Of a DNA stretch of 60,000 bases, positions 32,127 through 44,100 are shown piece after piece; positions within the stretch are counted from its first letter, which is position 1, and each line of letters begins with the position of its first letter. The notes beneath the pieces were generated by a model that made no database searches, was not told the origin of the DNA, and saw only the letters and a program-made list of their open reading frames with translations. Both the position numbers and the translations under genes were made by a program. Source of the DNA: Cristatella mucedo (taxonomy: Eukaryota; Bryozoa; Phylactolaemata; Cristatellidae); the NCBI GenBank assembly GCA_009760855.2, contig WPIO01000003.1, positions 5,266,501 to 5,326,500 on the forward strand, in the 5' to 3' direction.

Positions 32127-35100
32127 CTGCAAAGGGCAGCTAGCTTTCAGCTTGAAGAAATGGTGAAAGTGTGAAGACGGCACAAAGACGGAACTGACCA
32201 CACAAAAGGACAATGACCTGTATTATAAGATATTCAGCCAATCTAGCTGGACTAGGCTGCTTGGCTAACGTTTTGGGGCGATTGTTGGGCGGAAGCTACA
32301 CCTGTGCTCTATGAGCTGCATTGATTGCAGTTGGAATTCAGATATGGTTTTTTGAACGCCAGCGTAAGGATCTAGAAGCCCCTCATTATATCTGTGACCG
32401 ATAAGGATCTGTTAACTGCCCGCAGGCATTTTATGCCACCTACCAGGTTTCATTAGGTCAGTGATTTGCCATTTGGGCTCAGGGTACCTATCGCACGGAA
32501 TTCATTGGCCCAAAATTCACCAAAAGAATTATTTATAGGGTAATTTAAAAGTGACGTGACCTCCATCATTCTGTGCTTTATAATGGCTACGACTTCATTC
32601 TTCAATCGTCCATCATTAAGTTGTATATGTGCTTCAATTTAGTTGTCTTTGAAATGGCTCGAGTCTTCGGCTTTAAAAAAGGTTATATGCCTAGGAAAAG
32701 GCTTGAATGTCAATTGGGACCTGATGCAATGAGCCAATCCATACCCATTCATTCTTTCATCTAAGTTAAAAACAAACGCATCAAAGGACGGTATCTGATA
32801 AGTATAGGTCCATTAGATAGGTTTCAAGAAACAGCTGCTTACTTCTTAAGGTAGAACAATGTTTCACGAAAATCGTAACTGATAGAAATTACCAGATCGC
32901 AGCAGTTTGTTTCTATGCAAAAAAATCATCTTAAAACATCAGGCCTTTGAACAAGCAAGATTGTAGGTTTCAGGTTGCTAAAGAAGCGGACACGAAAGCA
33001 ATTACCAATGCAGTTACGCATTCCAGCTGAAAATGGTATGTAAGCATATGGATGTCTCTTTGCAGAGTTCTCGGGAGTGAACCGGTCAGGATCGAACTTC
33101 TCTGGGTCGGGAAAGACATTTGGGTCCCGATGAAGCAAACTGGTGAATACCGTCAAAGTAGTTTCATCTGGCACCACATAGCTACCTGCAGAGCAAAAGT
33201 TAGAACTGTATTAGCCCAAGTACCACAGTATGTAACTTAACACCAGTCTAAACACTATAAACAGATGGGTAAATACGCAAGCATTTACAAGCGCATGTAC
33301 AAATACACTAACAGAAGCATGCAAACGGTGGATGCTGCTTAGTCTTTTGGAAAAACCTAGTTTTCATAGTGGTTTACCAACCACATCAGCTTCTGATACT
33401 CAGAGATGCAGTGTTAGAGAAAGTCGATAAGAATTTCAGTGATTTTCTGTTTAGTCATAAATAAATGTTACAGTTGAAAATAATTTGAATATGCGACAAC
33501 TTGATGATTATGCAGTATGTGCACAACAAAGAGGCATACACAATATTAGAGTTTTACAATAATCTGATAGCAATAACGATTTTCACAATAATGACGACGA
33601 TTATTGTAACTTTAAGTAGACGGATACCGATCTTTTTAAATAGGTATTGCAGCCTCATATTGGCCTACTTACCAATCAGTGCGTTTTCAGAAAGCTTTCT
33701 GCCAAAATAGGCTACTGACGGAAACATTCGCAAAGTCTCCTAAACACGAGAGCATACAATAGGAATATCATTTGCGGCCCACAGTAGCGACTTAAAACAA
33801 TCGCAGCGATTGATTACGGCAGTTGAACCACCTTGATTGCACACTCCAAGTAGGTCATTCTTTTCAAATCGTCTTGTTCAATATCGCGAATGCTATCTCC
33901 TGCAATCAATCAATCGGTAAAAAATAAAACAGAACCGGAGCAACGCTTTAATACCAAGACATACGTCGATAACTTGCAAACGAAGTAAGCATTCCTTTGA
34001 GTAACCTCTCAGCCGGAACACCGAACGTGGTGGATTTTTCTGGACATTGACAAAGTCAGAATGCTCAGGGATAACATTTCGGCATTTACTTACCTACATT
34101 GTATAGGGCAAACAATGGACAACGCAGGCAAATGTGGAGCGAAATTAAAGACCTGATATAAAATAATAGCAATAAGATGAGCCACATACGCGATCCACGT
34201 GTAACTATTGAGAAGGTAGGTTTTGTATATGAATATTCACTGTACCAATGCCTAAGCTTTCATGTGGAAATGTACCATGCTGAAGTATTCAGTGTACTGT
34301 TTTCTCTAGTCTGAGATAAAAATGTAGATGTGTATTGAGAAGAATTGTATTTCTAATAATAGACGGTGGTATGAACTTACCTGCAACAACTATGGCTCGG
34401 AGAATTTTAGTGGTGACCATTATATTTATGTTATCTGGGGCTAGCAAACCCACTAGACTAGCAAATGTCAATTATTCCATCAGAAAGTGCTGCCATAGTG
34501 AATCGTGACCTCAGACAATAGATTGAAGACCACTGATAATAGACAGCAGTGGCAATAGATTTAACTCGTGTTCGAGTCAGTGAATAACATCTAATGCGAG
34601 CTAAGAGCAACGGCTACAAGCTATTAAACTGGAGAAGAGCTGATAAATCGGCTGCTGTTTTGGCTGATTTCATGCAGTTTAGGTCTTGGGTAATTTGCTT
34701 AAAAAACACTGAAGAGCACAAGATGACATACGTGGGAAAGAAGTGAACATTGTGAATTTCATGTATGGTGAAACTATTACGTTGTTTGGCCTTTGCGGGC
34801 AATGAGAAGAAAGACTCCGATTCATTAAAATGTACACGGAACAATGCATAGCTACATATACAGCAGCTAATATTACCATATTTAAATAGCATTGACTTGA
34901 TGGCAAGAGCATAAGTAGGTCGCCCTACCAGAAATAGAGCAGAGATGCTTCCATGACAGCCAGAGCACAAATCCAATTTCTGCAATTAATTTCTGCCTCG
35001 GGTTAGCTCGGATACTGCTGATTACTTTTGAAAAAGATCGGAATTAGAATCACGATTGACAAAGACCCTGAATTACTGTGAACCATCTAGCAGCCTCCGG

Positions 35101-38100
35101 GCTACCAGTCCAGTAATCTACCGACTGAGCTATAGAAACTAGTCAGACATAGGTTCTCAACACACGGCTATACAGCCTCGGCTTTACATCTTTGCTTATT
35201 CGCTCTCGAACCGAATACGGGAGTAATGCATGAATAAAGGTCAACAATGGGTGCTATTCCGTCTTAAGCTTTAATCGAGCAATTAGTTGACTCTACACTA
35301 ATACCATTAGCTGATCCCCATTCTTACGAACCCGGCATGGTAATCTTCAATTGATTATTTGGCAAGCCGACACGTCGGCAAATTATCTTCAATTCCCCAA
35401 AATGGGTTTGCGAGGGCAACGACCAACAATTACCTGTGCATTGTCAGAGCTAAGAATAAACTGCTGGTAGCAAGCTTAAGGCACTCCTTAACGTCCTTCA
35501 CAATTACTTTAGGTTTGAGCCTGGCGGTATGCTGTTGGTGAGAGTTGGTCTCCTGACCACAGATGCATTTTCCAATAATACAGCAACTCGACAGCAACAG
35601 ATAGAGGCCGTGACTGCTGGGAATAAAGTAGGCATTATTATGGCATTCAATTGAGGAGACTTTAGACAATATTCAGTTTTTACTTAGATGTTCTTTGGGG
35701 TGCCTATAACACTGCAAGGCGTAATGACTGTAGTGCAACAGCCAAGGTTGCAATCAAAAATACCAGCCGATTTAACAGCCTATTTTCTATAGCGACAAAA
35801 GAGCCTTTACGGTTATCACCATCTCTTACAGCGGCAATAAAGGATCGCCCACTGCAGGATTCGAACCCGCGATCTCGGGCACGAGCTCACGAAAAGCAAC
35901 CACCTTACCTAGTGTGCCATAATGGTTCAAGCCCTGCTACCTTGAGGCTTACGTGGATTTGGGATTTAGCACGGAAGTATAAGTGGTCAGTGAAAGCCAA
36001 ACCTTTAACCGGCATGTCGAAAGCAACAGAAGAGAGGCTAGGGAGATCGATTGGTAGAGCACTAGCCGACTAGACCAGAGGGAGCTGTCCCAGCCATTGA
36101 CAAAATGCCTCTGCTCGCAATCCCTTGGTTTACGGTTTTTGCAGTCCTGAATTAACCCAAAAATCGATGGGCAAATAATGAGCAACAGCTCAATTTCTCG
36201 AATTCAATCATTAAAGACCCTATAACTTAATCGAAATCCATAAGAATGGGATGCAAATGGATGCAAATAAAATGTACCTTTCAAGTCATCCCAACAATAA
36301 TCACAATAAACCATTTAAGAAGCAAGTACCGGCGAAGTGCAGAGAGGCTCAGAGGGCAGGATGCCAGCCGTATACCAAATATGTTCCGCAGTTCGTCGTG
36401 GATTTTCTGTTGCACGTCTGGGTGAGAACCAATCAAGTGCGTACTCCATCCAAGGGCAGCAGCTGTAGTGTCGTGGCCCTGGAGAATAGGAAAAGGTTGG
36501 ATACGCCATGACTGCTCTAATTGCCAAAGATAAATGCTTGATAAGGCTGCACAGCTGAATCTCCCGTGACTGGGTTACATTGGTCAATCTCATAACATTC
36601 CTACAGTTTCGGGGCTGTCTTTGAGTCCTGTCCGTCAGTGGCCACACCACGTGGAGATAATCTCGGTTGCTAGGGGTTTACTTCGTTGGCCGCTCGGCCC
36701 ACTAAATGCAAGGGCATTGGAGATACTATTACGAAGGTGGTGTGCGGCTTTAAAGTCCGTACAGCACTAAGCCACAAAATCCAGAGCCTGCAACAATGCT
36801 AGTCTCAGCCGACGCACGACGAATAGTGGTGACGCCTGAACCTTGTATCCCAGCTAGCGACTTAACGAAGTACACCAACGACTCCCTGGCCTAGAGCTCA
36901 CATGCCAATGCCGACTCCAGAAGCGCAGCTATACCTATCTAATAAAGTCGGTTTTTTGTAGCTTTGGCCATAGATTATTGCCCTCTAGACCCTATTTCCA
37001 CTATCCTACTGCAACGATGCTAAGATCTGTATCCCAGCTTCTGCCATGAATAACTAACATTGTAAATATGTCCTTAGCCTCCGGTCATGTCCGCATACTT
37101 TTCAAAAAGGCTGTTGTTAGGCCACTAGTAAGCAAAGCGATACTATAAAAAGCTAACTTGGTAGCTTTCATCCTGTCTCCTTTCTCATGTTCTATCAAAT
37201 ATACTGGAGCGAGTCGCGGCAGAACACCTGAATTCTTATATTGGACCTCAAACCTCAGAAGTAAGTTTCGGTCTGAGTTGAGAGTTTATCACCCGAAAGA
37301 GTCAGCATCGCTTAGGGTATATAACGACCTTCTCTGGAATGCAGATTTGGGTAAAGTTTCTCTGCTTTTTACCCTTCATCTTTCGGCAGCATTCGATAGT
37401 CATGATATAGAATTACTTCTTGAGCGTCTTGCATTTCGCACAGTTTATACTCTCCCTCTTGCCGGTGTGTGATCGCCAAGCCCTGCCAGGCATTCACTTC
37501 TATGCAGATGACACTCTGTTGTAGTTTTGCTTGGATCTCTTCCAGCCATGGAGAAAATTGAATTCTCTACAATTCATGCTGAATGCATTGATGTCATCTG
37601 CACATGGATGGTAGCAAACTTTCTTAAATTGAATGATGACAAAACTAACTTACTAAGGGTTAACCAAGTGTGACTAGGAAATCAAAAAACCTGAAGGTCC
37701 AAATTATAGCCGCCAGCATCTCCTGTTGAATCTTCACGAAATCAATTGATTTCTTTTTTCAAAGTGACCTTTGGTTAGACTATGACATCAGCTCTACAGT
37801 TAAGTCTGCCTAAGTTCCACGGCATCAAGTTGTTATTATTCGGGATTGCTTAGACAGACACACTACATTGAAACTGGTCCATGCATTTATGGCATCACTT
37901 CTCAGCTTTTCGAAGTCACTGTTTGCTGATCTACCGGTCTGTGCAATCAGCAGCTTACAGCTAGTGAAAAACTGTACAGCTAGGCTCGTCTGTCGTGAGT
38001 GTGGTTTATGTTTCTATGTATGCATGTAGTTTATTCGCACAGTGGAGAACCAGCAGATGCCCAACACCAACAGTTTATTACGACGCACGGGGCCGGAGGA

Positions 38101-41100
38101 CGCACGGTTCCCTTCGGCCCCTTCTCGCACTCGACTCGCCTCTCCCAGGTTAGCGTTCCCTCCTCCCCATTCCCTCACAACCACAACTCATTCCTTGAGT
38201 TGGCGGGAGGACAACCGCCTTCCACGCGGACGCTGCCGCCTTCCTCGAGGACGCCGCTGCCTTCCTCCGTGACCAGTCTCACTGTCTCTCCCTCAGCCAG
38301 GCCGCTGACCGAGAGGAAGGCGGCGGGCAGCGTCCGCCGGGAAGGCAGCTGCGTACGCGACAGAGTCGGTGGCGTACGCGACGGAGTCGGCGGCGTCAGA
38401 GTCCGCTCGGGACGTAAGAGATTGTGGAGGAGGGAGATGCTGTTCAAGCCGGGAAAGCAGCTGTGCATGTTGGAGAAATGGCGGCAGAGCTCGATGTGGC
38501 GGCAGAGCCTGCGCTGGAGGCAGAGCTGACACCTGAAGGCGACAGAACTGAACCAGGACAGCGGCCCAGATGCACTGTGACATTTCCTCACCGTTACGAT
38601 GACTAATGTTTTGACCGGATAGCCTGCCAATGATGCTGATCCTTAAGGTTAAGGTGGGTGTGGTTTGTGTTTCTATGTGTGCATGATCAGATCTTAGACA
38701 CTGGGCTGGCCGGCACACTGCCAGTGCAGGCAGACCAGTAAGTGCCCTAAACCACCCCAGGGTCAAACAGCTGGTGGCTGTGGCCTAGGGACAGGCCGGT
38801 GGTCAGCTGTGGTCTGACAGCTGTGGTTTGTCCACAGGCTGGCTTTGTCCTCCCACCAACTCCCAGGATGAGAAGGGGTCGAGGGGAGCCGTGCACCCTT
38901 CGGCTCCTTGCATCGTAACAAACTGTTGGTGTTGGGCATCGGCTGGTTCTCTGCTGTGCGAATTAAAACTACAGTGAGCATTGAAATTGCCACATCACAC
39001 CACTTTTCGCCAACCTGCACTGGCTACCAGCCAAGCAAAGGATCAACTTCAAGGTTTAGTCGCTCACTTTTACACTTGAACACATGCAGTGTGTACCCGC
39101 ATTCTCTTCTTTTTCTGAAATCGCCTGTGAATCACGAAAACTCAAGACCCTTGACATCGATGCTATCCATGCGAGGATATCTGCCTCGCCTCTGCTGCTC
39201 AGTCCCCACTCTGGTCTGTCATCATTGATAGATAGCTACAACACGACATTAGTTGAAACGCTCGACGAGTTTGCACCTCTGACTAAGCACACCGTGCCCC
39301 CTCGCCGAGATGGACTATGGCTTACCGCAGACATTAAAGTAGCAGGTTTACTAAGCTTAAGCACGATTAAAACAAAGATCGGGACTGACTGTTGACAGAC
39401 AGGCATACGAGGACTAATGTATGTCTTATCAATCGATCCTAGCTAAGACCAAGTATAGCTTCTATAAAAGCATTGCTGAATCACAGATGCACAATCCAAA
39501 AGTGCTGATGTCGACGATCAACTATCTCCTCAACCGCTCTCAGATAAGTTTCTTACCTGTAGATCCTTGTGATGATCTAGCCAATTGCTTCTCTCAATTC
39601 TTTGCCCACAAGAGAGACAAGATACGGGAGTCCACCCCTGTGATGGCAGCATCACCCTAGAATGTTGTGGCTCGATTTCCGGCTGCACCTGAATCTCTAC
39701 ATTTTAGCAGGTCACTAGTGATCTCGTCCTGAAGTTCATACCATAATCAAAGAAGACATGTTCTTTGGACCCGATTCCCACCGTCCTGCTTCTACGTTGC
39801 ATTAATCTACTCGTGCCATGCATAACTAACATCATAAATATGTCATTAGCCTCAGCTCATGTCCCAGCACCTTTCAAAAAGGCTATAGTCAGGCCACTTT
39901 CAAGAAAGCAACACTAGACCAAGCGAACTTGAGCAACTGCCACCCAGCCTCCCTTCTACCATTCCTATCAAACACTCTGGAAAGAGTCGTGGCAGATCAG
40001 CTGAACTCATATATTGAAACTTCAAAAGTCGCTACTAAGTTCAAGTCTGGCTTTAAAGCTAATCACCAAACAGAATCAGCATTGCTTAGGGTGTATAACG
40101 ACATACCTAGGAGTGCGGTCATAGGTCGGGTATCTCTGCATGTTTTTCTCAATTTTTCGGAAGCTTTTGATACTATTGATCACCAAGTTCTTCTAGGGTG
40201 CCTCTCATCTCGCCTGGGCATCACTGAAACTGTTCTGCAATGGTCCAGGTCGTATCTCTATGGGAGACTCCATAGTATTAAAGTGAATGGGCAAAGATTA
40301 TCCGAGGTACCTCTGAAATATGGGGTGCCTCAGGGCTCCATGCTAGGTCCGGTTCCTTTTACGATTTACACTCTCCCTCTGGCAGAAGCGATTGCGAAGG
40401 ACAATCTAGGCCTCTACTTCTATGCAGACGACACTCAGTTGTACCTTTGTTTTGATCCCGCACAACCTTCGAGCACCTCAAATTTTCTCAACTCACTTAC
40501 TACGTGTATTGATAGCATTCGCACATGGATGGCAGCAAATTTTCTTAAATTAATGATGATAAAACTAATTTACTAGTTATCGGCAAAGTGATTCAAAAAT
40601 TTTAAAAGCTGGCGCTCAAAATCGGTGCTGTCAGTATATCTCCTGTTGAATCTGCTCGAAATCTAGGTGTCATGTTCCAATGTGACCTTTCGTTAGACGA
40701 CTACATTAGCTCCACAGTCAAGTCTGCCTACTTTCTGCGACAGAACATTGCTAAAACTCGGGCTTGTTTAGATAAAGATACCACGTCCAAGTTGGACCTT
40801 GCATTTGTGATATTCCATCTTGCCTTCTGTAACTCACTGCTTGCTGGCCTACCGGCATGTGCAATCAGGCGATTACAGCTGGTGTCAAACTCCACAGCTA
40901 GGTTTGTTTCTCGTGAGCGTTGAAGTTGCAACATCACACGACTTCTCACTGACCTGCACTGGCTACCAGCCAAGCAAAGGATCAACTCCTAGGTTTAGTC
41001 GCTCACTTTTAGGTCACTTCATTATTTCGCTCCAGCCTATCTCTCAGATCTACCCCCCCCCACCAGGCCAAACATCGTAACACCCACTTTTCAGAATCCA

Positions 41101-44100
41101 ACAGTTTACGAATACCTCGTACAAACCTCAAATCCTTTGGAGATCGTGCATGTAGTTTGCATGCTTCCAAAGCCTGGAACTCACTCCCGACTTGCATCAC
41201 ATTATCCCCTGACTTGACCACATTTAAAAAGAACTTAAAATGCACCTATCTAGGACAGCATTTAGTGAGTCCCTGTGATTAGTCATGTATATGCTTGTGT
41301 GCTTACGCGGTTCATGCTGCCGCTAAACACACTTGCATGCTGACCCTCTGCTTGTCACCCCTAACTATGTTATTCATGTTGTTTATCAAGCATGGTATTA
41401 CTCACCATTTAATCGCGTTTTGCCTTTGCAGCAAATGTAAAGCGCCTAGAAAGAGATTGAGTTCCCTGTGGGTGCGCTATCAAGTATATTATTATTGTTA
41501 TTAATAGTATATGCAGTTTGCGGATGTTACTACTAATAATTTGGTAATGCTTTCTATATAGCATGTGTAAAGTGCCTAGGAAAATTTTCAGTTGTCTGAG
41601 GGTGTTATGCTTTTGTATTATTACAGTAGAATCAGATCCAAGCTTGAATAATTAATATCTGTCATAATCTGGCTGATAAAGCAGGCTGTCAGTGAAATGT
41701 GCCTATTCTGCATATATAAAGAAATTTAAGTGATTTTTGAAGCCATTGTAGTCTGTTATTCTTGAACTACTTGAAAAATGCACCAGGTTGCGCAGTCGGA
41801 GCTGACTACTCAGTTGCTCAAGAAACAGATTGAGAGCTAACAGGGAGAGCATGGGCAGGTACTGGGAAGAGCCTCCTACAGCCCCGGACGGAGAATTGTA
41901 TAGGCAGGAAAAAGCTTGCAAGAGCTCGAATCATTGGCTCAGCAGCGCTATGAGTTCACCTGAAGTATACGCGTTTGCCCGAGTGCAGTCCTGATCTAGT
42001 CTGACTTTGCCTCTTCAACATTGCCAAGCACTCTATCTTTCAGGCTCAAATGCCACTATCCATGCACAGTAGCACTCACTGAACTTGCACGGGAAGAAAA
42101 AGAGAGTCTGCCAGCATGCACGCAAGAAAATCCATGCTCGTGTAGCTCGCAGGAGTACTTCGAACATGAAAGTGTCCACGTCGTCACGTGACAGTGCCGG
42201 CTCCATGTGCAGCAGCAGGTCGAGGAAGGCCAATCGCTTCGTGGCTTCGGCCTGGTCGACCTGCCGGTTGGTATTGAGATCGGCCCGCCTCTCGTCTATG
42301 ACCTGCGAACCGCAGAAGATGTCACGGACTTGGGGAAGCTGTGGGAGAGCAGCCGTTCAGGATATATGCGAGCAGCTGATGCTATCTTTTAGTAGTGCAA
42401 TATCATGTATCTGTGTCAGTCAATCTGTGTAGCTACAAAGGCTAAGTGAGTGCTATGAAGGAGACCTTTGCAACAGCCCACTCTAAGCCAAAACAGTGTT
42501 TGGTACACTTACAGTAGCCAAAAGACTTCACAAAACAAAGAGCATGTGAGAAGCACAGCTGGGTCAGCAGGTCAGCTAAGAAAGTGAGTAGCATTAAAAG
42601 AGCAGCTCATGGTGGATGGTAAAAGGTGTACTGCAGTCGGCAGCAGGAGAGTAGATGTTGTTGCATAAGAACTGCAAAAGTAAAGAGTTCCACAGTATTG
42701 GACTTGATAAGTAAAAGCTTCTAGCTCCAACTGTCTTCAAACTTAGCCTTCCATCCTATGGAAGGAACAGCTAATTTATTGTCCATAACGGACCTGCAGG
42801 TACTGAAGGGAATGCTGAATCTAAAACCGGTATATCAGTTGAGCTAGGTATAAAGGCGCCAAGTCACGGTGAGCCTTAAAGAGAGTGCTTCCAGACTGTA
42901 ACGTCATAGCAGCACGACCGGCTAGTGCAACGACTAAACCACCTCAAATCGATACCCACCAAGTTCGTGAAGTCGTGCAGGATCTTTAAATCATCCTTGA
43001 ACTTCCGGCCGTGATGCAGCATGCTGTAGATCGTGGAATTCCACAGCCAGGGTCTCCAAATCCTGGCTGTTAATAGTTCACTGGCCCTGTGGGTGCATGG
43101 ATTAACCAGGCACTTTACCAGATAACCCAGCATCCTCGTACGATGCTGGAGATGGGCCGTGCTGAATTCAGCCAATACGATAATATAACAACCGAACATA
43201 ATAGCTGAATCCCACCTGTAAACTGCTTCCACATAGCGGGTGTGGCCATCGTTCTGGATGTCCAGGTTCTTACCCATAGCGGTCTCTGAAATTTTTCAAT
43301 AGGAAAATTTAATCTTAAAATTTGCAGTGCCAGATTTGCTGGCTGATCTAGTTACTAGCATTGACCTTAAATACCTAGCTCTGCAATAGTATTTAAAAGT
43401 CCACGGCAACACGGGGATCAGTTTCGCGTGGCAGCACAGATTCGAGTACAGGCCGCAAGTACACACATCGAGCTGTAATCCTCAAGAAGCTGCCGGGAGG
43501 CGTTCATATCTCAGTGAACTTAGCAACATTTAGAACAATAACAGACATTGCTTGCCACTTCCTTACACTCACAGCAGGGTGATAAGTGGTCACATCTCTA
43601 GGTGAACCTCAGCACACCTTATCCTGATTCAGTAATTTCAGAAAAAACTCAAGACACATCTTAAAACCGACTCAGGGGCAAAGCTTGAACATACGACAAG
43701 AATAGGTCAGCTATTGCTGTTTTCAACGGGAGACAATTCTGAGACAGCTGAAGGGCATGTCGGACTGCTAAGTCACCTGACATGCACTTTTAGGCTGGTC
43801 AGATGAGAATGGACTAGCGCCTGCAGGTCCCCTTTGCGGTTGCCCTCGAAGCCACGTGAAACTGAATGACGCTCAAACTGAACTTTTATATAGAGGCCAG
43901 CTTAAGTTGGTTGTCAATCTCCACGACTCCCAACTGCACAGAGTATTTGCGGCTGGAGTATTGAAATTCGCTAGGTACGTTGTAGAATTCTTGTAAGTGG
44001 AGCCAAGCTTAGAAGAGAGCTTAGTCCCCACTCTTTCGGATCACAAGCCGTGGTCTAAAACTGTATGGACTTCTGTTGACGGAACAATTACTATGCATGC

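Larger units (their letters stand above)
33900..36375. other. CYP4 intron sequence
   Basis: Apart from SINE-A copy 5 and the tRNA-like element, nothing recognised. Confidence 0.5.

Noticed and set aside
35088-35150. Functional tRNA gene on the minus strand
   Set aside because: Good A box but degenerate T arm and no closing acceptor stem; fits a SINE head or pseudogene.
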